Source of the DNA: Sporolactobacillus pectinivorans
GTDB taxonomy: Bacteria > Bacillota > Bacilli > Bacillales > Sporolactobacillaceae
Reading direction: 5' to 3'
Length of the DNA stretch: 64,000 nt
NCBI RefSeq assembly: GCF_002802965.1
Contig: NZ_NXGA01000001.1
Span: forward strand, 3,693,343-3,757,342
Below are positions 35,289 through 44,964 of the stretch, piece by piece; the first letter of the stretch is position 1, and the number at the start of each line of letters is the position of its first letter. Made by a program: the position numbers and the translations under genes. A model generated the notes under the pieces. That model was given only the letters and a program-made list of their open reading frames with translations. It was not told the origin of the DNA and searched no databases.

Positions 35289-36899
35289 ATGAAATTTAAA
35301 AAGGAAATAGTTTGTATTTTATCTTTTCTTTTAGTTATTTTAATGCTCACAGGATGCAGCAGTGCGCCCGGCGGGACGACTGGAAATAAGATTAATAAAA
35401 ATGTTGTCAATATTGGCGTTACCGATTCATTGACAACGATCAATCCGTTGTTAATAGATGCTACTGAATTAAGCAAATACGCGATCGGGTTCAGTTTTCT
35501 GCCGTTAATTGAACTGGATAGCAAGCTGAATGTTGTCGGCCAGCTGGCGAACAGCATTACAACAAAAGATAATCGGACATTTACCGTCAAAATTAATAAA
35601 AATGCAAAGTGGTCGGATGGTCAGGATATCACAGCGGATGATGTGATTTTCTCTGTTCTGAGATTAACCGATCCCAAGGTCGGAAATGTAAATATTGGCG
35701 GATATGCTGCATTAAAAGGATTTGATGAAAATGGAAATTCTCCGGAAGGGGCGAAGAATATCGCAGGCCTGAAAAAGGTAGACAATAAAACAGTAGCGTT
35801 TATTACAAAGAGCCCGCTGTCGCTCGCAACCTTTGATAATACTATAGGGCGATATCTGTTTACAATTCCAAAGCACGTTCTAAAAAATGTGAGTCCTGAT
35901 AAATTAAGCAAATACAGCTGGTTCAATAAACCGACCGTAATCAGCGGTCCTTACAGATTGATAAATTACGATTCGAATCATTATATCTCTTATACGGCAA
36001 ACGAGAATTACTGGAAAGGCGCACCCAAAATTAAATATCTAAACCTAAAAGTTGTTCCGGCAAGCCAACTGTATCCTGGGCTTAAATCTGGAGAAATTGA
36101 TTTTGTTCAACAAACATTGGGTGTCTTTCCACAAGAAGATTATAAAAACGTTCAAAAATTAAGCAATGTAAAAACAGTCTTAGAGCAGCCATTGACGAAT
36201 CAGCTCGTTTTATTAAATACCAAAACAATTTCTGATGTGCGAATTAGAAAGGCCATTCAACTGGCTACAAATCGAGAACAGATCGTGAAAAGTTTACTGA
36301 ATGGAAACGGTGAGGTAGTTGATGGCTTCGTTACGTCTTACAGCCCATACTTTGACTCATCGATCAAGCCGGTCAAGTTTGATTTGGATCAGGCAAAAAA
36401 ACTGGTTAAAGAAGCACATTGGGACAAATCAAAACAATTGACTTTTCTTGTTGATTCCGGTGACAGTACTTTCGTCCAGGCAGCTAATATTATTGCAGCC
36501 GATCTGAAGACCATTGGTATTAATGTAAATGTACAGACTCAGGATCTTTCCAATCTTCTGGCCAAAGCTGCGAAGCATAAATTTGATTTGTTCGCCGTTC
36601 AATATACTTTATCTCCGATTGACCCTTATCCGGACGTCGATTGGATCGTCAATAGTGATGGAGACTGGCCGCAATATAAAAATAGTGAACTGGCCGCAAA
36701 TCTTTCCAAGATTCAGTCAGCGAAAAGTACGGAAGAAACTAAAAAGCTGTACAGCAACATTGATAAAATTGTTCAAAATGATGTTCCTCTTTACTCGGCA
36801 TATGTTTTACGCTCACTCGGCGCTTACAATAAAGAGCTTAAGCACGCTGAACCGCATATTTATGGTTCCTTCAACAATGTTGAAAAGTGGGAAAAATAG
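35289..36899 (+). CDS. Oligopeptide-type ABC substrate-binding lipoprotein (family 5)
   Basis: 536-residue extracellular lipoprotein of solute-binding family 5 (OppA/DppA/NikA). The signal peptide has lipobox LTGC with Cys23. Mature domain signatures: VGVTDS-like start, LLPLIELD-type loop, AKWSDGQDITADDVIFSVLR (about 98-117), YWKGAPKIKYLNLKVV, and SDVRIRKAIQLATNREQIV. It catches peptides, or a metal or opine complex, for the permease. First gene of a six-gene operon under the SAM riboswitch region; GGAGG lies 8 bases before ATG. The link with methionine supply suggests a sulfur-containing or peptide substrate, by inference only. Confidence 0.92.
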   Translation: MKFKKEIVCILSFLLVILMLTGCSSAPGGTTGNKINKNVVNIGVTDSLTTINPLLIDATELSKYAIGFSFLPLIELDSKLNVVGQLANSITTKDNRTFTVKINKNAKWSDGQDITADDVIFSVLRLTDPKVGNVNIGGYAALKGFDENGNSPEGAKNIAGLKKVDNKTVAFITKSPLSLATFDNTIGRYLFTIPKHVLKNVSPDKLSKYSWFNKPTVISGPYRLINYDSNHYISYTANENYWKGAPKIKYLNLKVVPASQLYPGLKSGEIDFVQQTLGVFPQEDYKNVQKLSNVKTVLEQPLTNQLVLLNTKTISDVRIRKAIQLATNREQIVKSLLNGNGEVVDGFVTSYSPYFDSSIKPVKFDLDQAKKLVKEAHWDKSKQLTFLVDSGDSTFVQAANIIAADLKTIGINVNVQTQDLSNLLAKAAKHKFDLFAVQYTLSPIDPYPDVDWIVNSDGDWPQYKNSELAANLSKIQSAKSTEETKKLYSNIDKIVQNDVPLYSAYVLRSLGAYNKELKHAEPHIYGSFNNVEKWEK

Positions 36900-36926
36900 G
36901 AGAATGGCATAAGGGAATGAGCATTG

Positions 36927-37913
36927 ATGGATCATTTGCTTGAGATAAACCATCTTGATACCACATATACGGTTCATTCAGAAGACCGGATTCTCGTCCA
37001 TGATGTCAGTCTGCATGTAGACAGTGGAGAAACATTGTGCCTTGTGGGAGAATCCGGGTCTGGAAAGAGCCTGACTATGCTTTCTGTATTGGGATTATTA
37101 AAAAATAATGGCAGGATTACTTCCGGGTCGATAAGATTTGAGAATCAGGAAATACAAAATCTTACGGACCGTCAGCTGGATAAAATCCGCGGAAGCCGGA
37201 TCAGCATGATTTTTCAAGATGCATTGACCAGCCTGAATCCTGTGTTTACAATCAGAAACCAAATTGAAGAGATCATTGATGCCCATCTTAAAATTTCTGG
37301 CAAAGAGAGAAATGAAAAAATGATTGACCTACTGAATAAAGTAGGTCTTTCTGATCAAGAGCTGATCTTGAAAAAATATCCGCATGAATTGTCTGGAGGA
37401 CAAAGGCAAAGAGTGCTGATTGCCATTGCCCTGGCATGTAATCCCAAGGTCCTGATTGCAGACGAACCAACGACAGCACTGGATGTCACCATTCAGGCTG
37501 AAATAATGAATCTTCTCGATCGGCTTAAGAAAAAAATGAATATGGCCCTGATATTAATTACTCATGATATGGGTCTCGTGGCACAAATGGCGGATCGAGT
37601 GGCGGTGATGTATGCGGGGCAAATCATTGAAGAGGCAAAAGTGAATGACATTTTCTTCTGCCCCAAACATCCTTATACAAAAGCTCTGCTTCAGTCGATT
37701 CCAGATGTCGGGCTTTCAAAGTCTAAGAAGATTGAGCCAATAAAAGGAGTCGTTCCGGAAAATTATTATCAGATAAAGGGATGCCGCTTTGCCGAAAGAT
37801 GTGCTTTTAGACAATTAACATGCACGCAGAATGTCCAGTCATTAAAAAAACTTCAGGAAACAAGTGTACGCTGCCAGCATGCTGAACAATTACCGAGTGG
37901 TGAACAGCGATGA
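36927..37913 (+). CDS. Opp/Dpp-type ABC transporter ATPase (D subunit)
   Basis: 328-residue ATPase. Walker [10 protein letters not shown] (about residue 40), signature [16 protein letters not shown] (about 153), Walker [15 protein letters not shown] and switch [17 protein letters not shown]. The C-terminal oligopeptide-transporter extension has [15 protein letters not shown], whose Cys residues fit the iron-sulfur-type motif of OppD/DppD. It powers import with the F subunit that follows; its stop overlaps the next ATG by 4 bases, so the pair is translationally coupled. The start ATG is preferred over an adjacent TTG. Confidence 0.93.
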   Translation: MDHLLEINHLDTTYTVHSEDRILVHDVSLHVDSGETLCLVGESGSGKSLTMLSVLGLLKNNGRITSGSIRFENQEIQNLTDRQLDKIRGSRISMIFQDALTSLNPVFTIRNQIEEIIDAHLKISGKERNEKMIDLLNKVGLSDQELILKKYPHELSGGQRQRVLIAIALACNPKVLIADEPTTALDVTIQAEIMNLLDRLKKKMNMALILITHDMGLVAQMADRVAVMYAGQIIEEAKVNDIFFCPKHPYTKALLQSIPDVGLSKSKKIEPIKGVVPENYYQIKGCRFAERCAFRQLTCTQNVQSLKKLQETSVRCQHAEQLPSGEQR

Positions 37914-38836
37914 ATAACCATATATTGTTGAAAATCAATAAGCTGAATAAGGTATATAAGGTTCAGTCCGCTTCGTTTTTTACTAAGGCTGTAGTACATG
38001 CTGTGAATGATGTGTCCTTTGATATCAAACAAGGGGAAATATTAGGATTAGTGGGCGAGTCAGGCAGCGGGAAGACGACAATTGGCAAACAAATTGTCGG
38101 ATTGGAGAAACCTACATCAGGGACTATTCAGTTTCACGGCAGGGATATTATGACTTTCAAGCCGAAAGATAAAAAAACGAACAGAGTGAAGATCCAGATG
38201 ATCTTTCAGGATTCTTACTCTTCTTTAAATCCCAGAAGAAATGTCTTTGATATACTGGCAAAACCAATTTTAGTTAACCGTATAACTTCAAAGCGCGATG
38301 TGGCTGTCTATATCGACCATCTGCTCGATATTGTCGGACTCTCCAGAAATTCAATAGACAAATATCCCCATGAGTTTTCGGGAGGACAGCGGCAGAGAAT
38401 CGGTATTGCGCGCGCCTTGTCGCTTAAACCCGAACTATTGGTATGCGATGAACCTGTTTCCGCACTTGATGTTTCTATTCAGGCTCAGATACTGAATTTA
38501 CTTAAAGAAATAAGAGAAGAGCTGAATATTTCAATGCTTTTTATTGGTCACGGGCTTGGGGCAGTGAGTTATGTAAGCGATCGAATCGCCGTGATGACCA
38601 AAGGCAGAATTGTCGAAATCGCTGAATCAGTTGAGCTATTTAAGCATCCCGTTCATCCGTATACAAAGATTTTAAAGGAAGCCATTCCTATTGCTAACCC
38701 CTTAATTAAATCGATGAAAGTGGAAGAAAACGATCGTTGTCTTTGGGACCCGGATGACGAATCACCGCTCCAGCTTATTGATCTGCGGACGGCTCATTAT
38801 GTGAAATCTTCAATTCTGAAGGGAAAAGGGCAATGA
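37910..38836 (+). CDS. Opp/Dpp-type ABC transporter ATPase (F subunit)
   Basis: 308-residue partner ATPase. Walker A GESGSGKTTIGKQI (about residue 47), signature FSGGQRQRIGIARAL, Walker B LLVCDEPVSALDVSIQAQI and switch FIGHGLGAVSYVSDRIAV. In the switch motif the common IxHDL is GHGLG, so the usual acidic residue after His is Gly; this deserves a look because the neighbouring ATPase keeps HD. The C-terminal tail has WDPDDE. Overlaps both flanking genes by 4 bases, showing a tightly coupled operon. Confidence 0.92.
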   Translation: MNNHILLKINKLNKVYKVQSASFFTKAVVHAVNDVSFDIKQGEILGLVGESGSGKTTIGKQIVGLEKPTSGTIQFHGRDIMTFKPKDKKTNRVKIQMIFQDSYSSLNPRRNVFDILAKPILVNRITSKRDVAVYIDHLLDIVGLSRNSIDKYPHEFSGGQRQRIGIARALSLKPELLVCDEPVSALDVSIQAQILNLLKEIREELNISMLFIGHGLGAVSYVSDRIAVMTKGRIVEIAESVELFKHPVHPYTKILKEAIPIANPLIKSMKVEENDRCLWDPDDESPLQLIDLRTAHYVKSSILKGKGQ

Positions 38837-39780
38837 GAAAATATGTTATAAAAAAAATTCTATTAGCCATTCCGATTCTCATTGGTATTACGATTATTGA
38901 TTATCTTTTTATGAGCTATGCGGGTAATCCGTTGGAAATGATACATGGGCCAAAGGTTTCTCAGGCAGCTCTGAATGCGAAGGAAATAGAATACGGATTG
39001 AATAAACCCTTTTATATCCAGTATTTCGTTTGGCTAAATCAAGTGCTCCATGGGAATTTCGGCTATTCATATAAAAGCTATCAGCCTGTTTCGAATTTAA
39101 TATCCAGCCATGTTGGACCCACGCTGTTATTAATGGGAAGTGCTCTATTCATCAGCATTGCCTTCTCAATCCCGATTGCCATTTACAGCGCGACGCACCA
39201 ATACTCAAAGAAAGATTATGCAATTGTCACGACCTCCTTTGTCGGAACAAGTATTCCAAGCTTCTTTTTAGCTTTATTTTTGATTTATCTCTTTACCGTT
39301 AAGCTGGGTTTGCTTCCCTCCAGTGGAATGAATGAGTTTGACGAAAGTGCAAGTATTGGAAACGTCGTCAGTCATATGCTATTGCCTGTCAGTGTATTAG
39401 TCGTGGCGACAGTCGGAAGCAACGTTCGCTATATTCGTTCCGCCATGCTGGAGATACTGCAAAAAGACTATCTAGTAACTGCCAGGGCGAAAGGTATTGG
39501 CAGGTTTCTGGTCATTAATAAGCACGCATTCAAAAACGCACTGGTCCCAATCATCACGATTATCGGTATGCAGATTCCTTCATTATTCGGCGGAACAGTC
39601 ATTATTGAGCAGATCTTCTCCTGGCCTGGGTTGGGACTGTTGACCATGACTGCGGTTCTGAATGAAGATTACCCTGTCATTATGGCGGTCTGCCTGTTAA
39701 CGGCTGTTGTGGTGCTCATAACAAATTTGCTGACTGATATTCTTTATGCTGCGGTCGATCCGACAATAACTTTCAAATAA
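38833..39780 (+). CDS. Opp/Dpp-type ABC permease (B subunit)
   Basis: 315-residue inner membrane permease with six helices. Typical DppB start MRKYVIKKILLAIPILIGIT and long external loop with YGLNKPFYIQYFVWLNQVLHGNFGYS (shortened here to its key residues: GLNKP, QY, GNFG). The EAA loop is ARAKGIGRFLVINKHAFKNA (about residue 217), which contacts the ATPases. Starts 4 bases within the end of the F subunit gene. It forms the channel with the C subunit. Confidence 0.92.
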   Translation: MRKYVIKKILLAIPILIGITIIDYLFMSYAGNPLEMIHGPKVSQAALNAKEIEYGLNKPFYIQYFVWLNQVLHGNFGYSYKSYQPVSNLISSHVGPTLLLMGSALFISIAFSIPIAIYSATHQYSKKDYAIVTTSFVGTSIPSFFLALFLIYLFTVKLGLLPSSGMNEFDESASIGNVVSHMLLPVSVLVVATVGSNVRYIRSAMLEILQKDYLVTARAKGIGRFLVINKHAFKNALVPIITIIGMQIPSLFGGTVIIEQIFSWPGLGLLTMTAVLNEDYPVIMAVCLLTAVVVLITNLLTDILYAAVDPTITFK

Positions 39781-39795
39781 CTTTAGAGGGTAAAA

Positions 39796-40662
39796 ATGGA
39801 AGAAATTATTCAAAAAGAAAATCAAAAGCACACTCGCTCTCATGTTTTCTGGAAACATAAACTGGCTTTCGCCAGTGTGATTATTATCGCTATTTTTTCA
39901 ATAGTTGCAATTTTTGGCCTCACGATTTTTCCATATCATCCTAATGATATTACGGGCCCTTTTTCTTCCCCTCCGTCAATGCAGCACTTGCTGGGAACGG
40001 ATGAGATTGGAAGAGACGTTCTAAGCAGACTCATTGCCGGGATGAGAATCTCTCTGTTTGTTGGGTTGTCTGTAACCATTATTTCTTCGGTTATTGGGAT
40101 TGTTATTGGACTTGTGGCAGGCTTTTTTGGAGGAAAGATCGATGTTGCATTAATGGGACTGACGGATATGGTCATGTCCTTCCCTTATATTCTATTATTG
40201 CTTGTAGCTGCTGCGATCTTCAAACCCGGTTTGCTTTCCATTATTCTCATTCTCGGATTTGTCGACTGGCCAGGTATTGCGCGATTGGTACGCGGCAGTG
40301 TTCTCTCTATTCGGGAAACAAATTTTATTAAAGCAGATGAGCTGGCGGGATTGCCAAAGACATACATTCTCTCTTCTGAAATACTGCCCAATGCCATAGC
40401 ACCAGTCTTAATCTATGCTACATCTGTTATGGCCTACTCCATACTCGATGAGGCAGCGCTGAGCTTTCTGGGAATGGGCATTCAGCCGCCGACGGCCAGT
40501 CTGGGCAATATGTTAAATGGAGCAGAGAATCTGACCATCCTGACTGAAAAACTATGGCTTTGGCTTCCGCCGGGAATTGTGATCATTTTACTGGTGCTTG
40601 CCATCAACTTCATCGGTGACGCGTTAAGGGACAGCTTTGATCCAAACAATCATTTTAAGTGA
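39796..40662 (+). CDS. Opp/Dpp-type ABC permease (C subunit)
   Basis: 288-residue permease with a cytoplasmic N-terminus and six membrane helices. DppC hallmarks: HLLGTDEIGRDVLSRLIAG (about residue 67), the EAA loop in FIKADELAGLPKTYILSSEI and ALSFLGMGIQPPTASLGNML near the end. AGAGG precedes the ATG by 8-9 bases. Gap of 15 bases after the B subunit and 9 bases before the peptidase gene, so it belongs to the same transcript. Confidence 0.93.
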   Translation: MEEIIQKENQKHTRSHVFWKHKLAFASVIIIAIFSIVAIFGLTIFPYHPNDITGPFSSPPSMQHLLGTDEIGRDVLSRLIAGMRISLFVGLSVTIISSVIGIVIGLVAGFFGGKIDVALMGLTDMVMSFPYILLLLVAAAIFKPGLLSIILILGFVDWPGIARLVRGSVLSIRETNFIKADELAGLPKTYILSSEILPNAIAPVLIYATSVMAYSILDEAALSFLGMGIQPPTASLGNMLNGAENLTILTEKLWLWLPPGIVIILLVLAINFIGDALRDSFDPNNHFK

Positions 40663-40671
40663 GGTGATCGC

Positions 40672-41277
40672 GTGAAGACTCCGCTCTATTATCAGATGTC
40701 TGAGTATGACTGCGGTACAGTAACGCTATTAAATGCCGTTAAATATCTTTTCCCGCGAGAATTGATTCCGCCTGACGTAATCAAAGCGATTACGGCTTAT
40801 TCACTGGATACATATAATTCGGATGGTGAAGTCGGCAAGAGCGGCACATCGAAAGCATCGATGAAGTTTATCGTCGAATGGTTAAATTATAACGGACCAA
40901 TAAAGGGGCTTCCCATTCACGGAACTTATTATGCAGGTGAACGTGTACATTTGGGAGAAAGCAGTGAGATCATTGACGCCATCAAAAACGACGGTGCAGC
41001 CATTTTCAGATTGAACTACGGTGGGGCGCATTATGTGCTGGCAACGAAAGTAGACACGAAGAATAAATATCTTTATTTATTTGACCCTTATCTGGATGAA
41101 GATTTAAAGTATACAGACGGGATCGTTCTGCTTGACGGATTTCCCTATGAATATAACCGCAAAGTACCGTTCAGTTTTTTTGAAGAAGAGGATAACCAAA
41201 AAGTATATGCATTTGGCAAAAAAGATCAAAGGGAAGCCGTCGTGTTTTATGCGCGTGACAAGGTGGCTTTCAGATGA
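40672..41277 (+). CDS. Stand-alone C39-like cysteine peptidase in the importer operon
   Basis: 201-residue soluble protein, no signal peptide, starting at GTG 40672 with GAGGTGATC 4-8 bases upstream. The C39-like papain fold is suggested by YQMSEYDCGTVTLLNAV (Cys14 as nucleophile, with Gln8 as a possible oxyanion residue), GGAHYVLATKV (His, about 120) and YLFDPYLDED (Asp, about 137). C39 domains normally sit on bacteriocin exporters and cut double-glycine leaders; free cytoplasmic C39-like proteins are mostly uncharacterised. Here it is the last gene of an Opp-type import operon, so processing of an imported peptide or conjugate is a natural guess. A terminator follows 70 bases on. Peptidase activity is not proven. 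Confidence 0.75.
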   Translation: MKTPLYYQMSEYDCGTVTLLNAVKYLFPRELIPPDVIKAITAYSLDTYNSDGEVGKSGTSKASMKFIVEWLNYNGPIKGLPIHGTYYAGERVHLGESSEIIDAIKNDGAAIFRLNYGGAHYVLATKVDTKNKYLYLFDPYLDEDLKYTDGIVLLDGFPYEYNRKVPFSFFEEEDNQKVYAFGKKDQREAVVFYARDKVAFR

Positions 41278-41346
41278 AAACAATTTACAAAATTTAGCGA
41301 ATCGTACAGGAACGCGGTTCGGCAATTGCACTAATTTTCATGTGAT

Positions 41347-41377
41347 AAAAAACCTTCTCTATAGGAGAAGGTTTTTT
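41347..41377 (+). terminator. Terminator of the Opp-C39 operon
   Basis: AAAACCTTCTC, loop TATA, GGAGAAGGTTTT with a T run: perfect stem, A/T symmetric, so it may also stop nearby leftward transcription. Confidence 0.92.
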
Positions 41378-41526
41378 AATAAGTTCATTTATCCATCTTT
41401 TATTCAGATTCCCGAAAGAAGCATCCAATTTAGTTTGAGAAATAGATTCATCAAAGTGAGACTCAAACCGAGAGTGCCACAGTGGTGACGTAATCATTGC
41501 CCTTTCAATCTCTTAGATGATTCTTT

Positions 41527-43014
41527 CTAGCTTAGACCGAGCGTCCGCGCTGTTGACGAATGAATTTTTTGGAAAAGCTCCGGGTTTTCCACTAGCGGTA
41601 CACCGTAAGAAGGAATCATTTCTTTTATCTTCGGTTCCCACTCGCTCATCTGCTGCGGGAAGCATTTTCCCAATACCTCAAGCATCACGTGAACGGCGGT
41701 AGAAGCACCCGGAGACGCACCGAGCAACGCAGCGATCGAGCCATCAGCAGCCGTAACCACTTCCGTACCGAATTGAAGTGTTCCCCTGCCGCCGGCATCC
41801 GTATCTTTGATCACTTGCACACGTTGACCCGCGACTACTATATGCCAATCCTCGCTTTTGGCATTCGGAATAAACTCGCGTAATTCTTCCATACGTTTCT
41901 CACTCGATAACATCACTTGCTGGATCAGGTATTTTGTCAACGCCATCTCTTTGACGCCGGCCGAGAGCATCGTGAAGACATTATTCGGTTTCACGGAACC
42001 TATTAAATCAAAGTTCGAACCTGTTTTTAAAAACTTTGGTGAGAAACCGGCAAACGGTCCAAACAGCAATGTTTTTTTGCCCGCGATATATCTTGTATCA
42101 AGATGCGGAACAGACATTGGAGGAGCACCAATTTTCGCTTTACCGTATACTTTGGCATGATGCTGCCGTGCAATTTCCGGATTGTCACACACCATAAACA
42201 GCCCGCTTACCGGGAATCCGCCAATATGTTTGGACTCAGGAATACCGGTTTTTTGCAGTAACGGCAGACTTCCGCCCCCACCGCCAATAAAGACGAATTT
42301 CGCCGTATGGTATTCAATTTTACCGCTGTCGCTATCGTACGCCTTCACTTCCCACGAGCCGCCGTCGGTCCGTTTAATATCTTTAATGAGATGCCTGTAG
42401 TTTATCTCGACATTTTTATGCTTTAAATGGTCAAACAACATGCGTGTTAAAGCGCCAAAGTTGACATCCGTTCCAGAGTCGATCTTTGTGGCTGCTATCG
42501 GTTCATTCAATGTGCGGCCCTCCATGATCAGCGGAATCCATTCCTTCAGTTTTTCCGGATCATTGGAAAATTCCATCCCTTTAAACAACAGATTTCTTGA
42601 CAGCGTTTCAAAACGGTTTTTCAAAAAGGTTACATTTTTCTCCCCTTCAGCTAAACTCATATGAGGTATTGGCCTGATAAAGTCCTGCGGGTGACGAATC
42701 AGATTGCTGTTTACAAGATAGGACCAAAACTGTCTGGAAAGCTGAAACTGTTCATTAATTTTCACAGCTTTACTAATATCTATCGACCCGTCCGGTTTTT
42801 CGGATGTATAGTTCAATTCGCACAGTGCAGAATGGCCCGTACCGGCATTATTCCATTCGTTCGAGCTTTCTTCCCCCGCGTTGGCGAGTTTCTCAAACAC
42901 TTTGATTTCCCATTCAGGTGATAGCGCTTTCATCAATGACCCTAAAGTCGCACTCATGATTCCGGCACCAATTAAAATAACGTCTGTTTTTTTCTGAATA
43001 CGGCCCACTGTCAT
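41527..43014 (-). CDS. mqo: Malate:quinone oxidoreductase
   Basis: 495-residue FAD enzyme that oxidises malate to oxaloacetate and passes electrons to quinone at the membrane, an NAD-independent TCA step. The FAD-binding start [20 protein letters not shown] (about residue 12), the Mqo-specific [19 protein letters not shown] (about 52-70), [15 protein letters not shown] and the C-terminal [19 protein letters not shown] are all present. No membrane helix, as usual. ATG at 43014 has AAAGGGG 9 bases upstream; an ATG 9 bases earlier abuts that site. Single gene, pointing left. Confidence 0.95.
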   Translation of the reverse strand: MTVGRIQKKTDVILIGAGIMSATLGSLMKALSPEWEIKVFEKLANAGEESSNEWNNAGTGHSALCELNYTSEKPDGSIDISKAVKINEQFQLSRQFWSYLVNSNLIRHPQDFIRPIPHMSLAEGEKNVTFLKNRFETLSRNLLFKGMEFSNDPEKLKEWIPLIMEGRTLNEPIAATKIDSGTDVNFGALTRMLFDHLKHKNVEINYRHLIKDIKRTDGGSWEVKAYDSDSGKIEYHTAKFVFIGGGGGSLPLLQKTGIPESKHIGGFPVSGLFMVCDNPEIARQHHAKVYGKAKIGAPPMSVPHLDTRYIAGKKTLLFGPFAGFSPKFLKTGSNFDLIGSVKPNNVFTMLSAGVKEMALTKYLIQQVMLSSEKRMEELREFIPNAKSEDWHIVVAGQRVQVIKDTDAGGRGTLQFGTEVVTAADGSIAALLGASPGASTAVHVMLEVLGKCFPQQMSEWEPKIKEMIPSYGVPLVENPELFQKIHSSTARTLGLS

Positions 43015-43161
43015 CTTCGTCATCCCCTTTATTTACGCAAAAGAGCAGGCGCTGCCTAGGAGCACATTTTTTCTGACTCAATAATTATCTTATCAAAGTC
43101 TATTATAATGATTTATCCGTTCAAATAGCTACCACAAGGGCTAGGCACAAATATAAATTCA

Positions 43162-43374
43162 GACTTCATCATCAAAGTAACGTGTGAGCTGAACTTTGAA
43201 CGGGACATACTTGTCAACAAAAATGAATATGACAAAGATCAGCAATGTTTGACGCCTGGACGTCAAAGAGCCTACCTGCTTTATTTTTCCCAACCCAAAC
43301 AATCCAAAACCCGAGAGTCAAGGGTTGAAAAGTACATGCCGGAAATCCTTAGTGGAAAGGGATTAAATGATTAA
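43162..43374 (+). pseudogene. C-terminal fragment of a YdeI/OmpD-associated family protein
   Basis: Open frame of about 70 codons without start or ribosome binding site. It reads [20 protein letters not shown], then [20 protein letters not shown] and KGLND before TAA, the well-known end of YdeI/DUF1801-type proteins. The N-terminal part is missing. Nothing else was found in 43015-43493. Confidence 0.75.
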
Positions 43375-43493
43375 TCTATTCGATGAGAAAATACATCCAG
43401 AACGGATTATTATATTTTCAACAGAATGAACGCTGTGTGCTGCGGCGCATCACAGGAACCGGCTTTTTCCATTCAGTATGATATCACCTTAAG

Positions 43494-43526
43494 AAAAAAG
43501 AGTGCCACTCAGGCACTCTTTTTTGA
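43494..43526. terminator. Bidirectional terminator beside the aldo/keto reductase
   Basis: AAAAAAGAGTGCC, 5-base loop, GGCACTCTTTTTT: perfect 13-bp stem with A and T flanks. On the minus strand it follows the aldo/keto reductase stop by about 30 bases. Confidence 0.92.
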
Positions 43527-43555
43527 TCTCCGGTATCGTTTCAAGAAAAACACGA

Positions 43556-44494
43556 TCACAAAGCCAAGAAATTTCGGTCGATGAGATCGTATTCGTCCTT
43601 TGAGAGGTTGACTTCAGATGACTGCACAATTCCCGGAACCTGACCGGCATTACGGGCGCCGGGAATCACTGCGGTCAAATCAGGATTGGCCAAATACCAC
43701 GCCAGCACGATCTGGAGCACGTCAACATGATGCCGGCGTGCAATCGGACGGAGCGTATCAACCGCCTCCATCGTGCTTTGGAACGATTTGCCCGTGAATT
43801 TCTCATTTTTGCTGCGCGGATCATTTTCAGCAAAAGTCGAATCCTTTGTGTACTTGCCGGTAAGCAAACCTGACTCAAGCGGGAAGTACGGTACAAAAGA
43901 AATGTGCGCGTCTCTCAAATACGGAAATAACTTTTCTTCCTCATCGCGGTGAATCAGGCTGTAGTAATTCTCGACAACATCAACATAACCATCCCGATTC
44001 GCTTCCTTAACCTGCTCAAGCGTGAAGTTGGAAATACCAATCGCCCGTATTTTCCCTGCCTCTCGCAGTTCCTGAAGAGCGCCGACTGCCTCACTTTTTG
44101 GCGTCTTTTCATCGGGAAAATGAATATAGAAAATATCGATATAATCTGTTTTCAATCGTTGGAGCGCATCATCCACCGATTTTTTCAGAAATTGCGGTTC
44201 ATTATTCAGTACCATTTCACCGCTTGAGAAGTCATGAGCGGCTTTGTCGGCAATGATCACTTGATCCCTCGGAAAATCGGCAATAACCTCGCCGATTAAT
44301 TCCTCGGAGCGCCCTTTTCCATACATAAAGGCCGTATCGAGCAATTGAATTCCCGATTCAAGAGCAGCACGAACCGTCTCCAGGCCGTCTGACTCCGATA
44401 AATTGGGAAACAAATTGTGTCCGCCGACTTTGTTTGTGCCTAGTCCAAGTGATGTTGTCTCGACCTGGCTTTTTCCGACTTTAATCCTATCCAT
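43556..44494 (-). CDS. Aldo/keto reductase
   Basis: 312-residue NADPH-dependent (beta/alpha)8 reductase. Catalytic tetrad: Asp in LLDTAFMYGKGRSEELIGE (Asp and Tyr, about 51-56), Lys in VIIADKAAHD (about 80) and His in IFYIHFPD (about 118). NADP binding is in PGARNAGQVPGIV near the end. The ATG at 44494 has GGGGG 7 bases upstream. Single gene, leftward, ended by a strong terminator. It probably reduces aldehydes or 2-oxo compounds; the physiological substrate is open. Confidence 0.92.
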   Translation of the reverse strand: MDRIKVGKSQVETTSLGLGTNKVGGHNLFPNLSESDGLETVRAALESGIQLLDTAFMYGKGRSEELIGEVIADFPRDQVIIADKAAHDFSSGEMVLNNEPQFLKKSVDDALQRLKTDYIDIFYIHFPDEKTPKSEAVGALQELREAGKIRAIGISNFTLEQVKEANRDGYVDVVENYYSLIHRDEEEKLFPYLRDAHISFVPYFPLESGLLTGKYTKDSTFAENDPRSKNEKFTGKSFQSTMEAVDTLRPIARRHHVDVLQIVLAWYLANPDLTAVIPGARNAGQVPGIVQSSEVNLSKDEYDLIDRNFLAL

Positions 44495-44673
44495 CAATAT
44501 GCCCCCTCAATAATACTTCATCCCTATGAATATATCACAGCAACTGATAAAAATCCGTTTTTGTGCTTGATCCATAGGTACATTAATCAAGGAGCTTTCA
44601 TGCCACGAACATGAAGAGATCACCCGTCTTTTGGAATTCTTCCTAACCTGTTTTATACACAAGAAACTCTCAG

Positions 44674-44712
44674 GGTGGTCGAAACCCGATTGAATATCGG
44701 GTTTCGACCACC
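44674..44712. repeat. Perfect 17-bp hairpin without T run
   Basis: GGTGGTCGAAACCCGAT (44674-44690), loop TGAAT and ATCGGGTTTCGACCACC (44696-44712). No T tract follows on either side, so it is unlike a terminator. It lies in the 470-base gene-free gap between the aldo/keto reductase and the UvrA-like gene. The sequence just downstream (GACTGTCCAACTTTTGGGG) looks like the edge of a lost mobile element. Nothing else is supportable in this gap. Confidence 0.7.
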
Positions 44713-44964
44713 GAACAAGTGGCTTAATAAGACTGTCCAACTTTTGGGGTTCGGATCATGTCAGTACTTTAATATCTTTTTCACTTTATCACTGCTAATT
44801 CTTTGTTTTTAAATATTTGACAATCGCAATATATCTCGCGTAGACAAGTGTATTGATAACGGATGTACTGAAAAGTTCTGAGATCTGTTCAAAGATGAAT
44901 GGCAGCAAGTCCAACTCTTACCACGTATTTTTACAAAAATACAAATCTATTCAAAATCATCATT

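Noticed and set aside
44507..44740. 77-codon minus-strand frame
   Set aside because: Its sequence is largely the 17-bp hairpin and flanks; no ribosome binding site or known domain.
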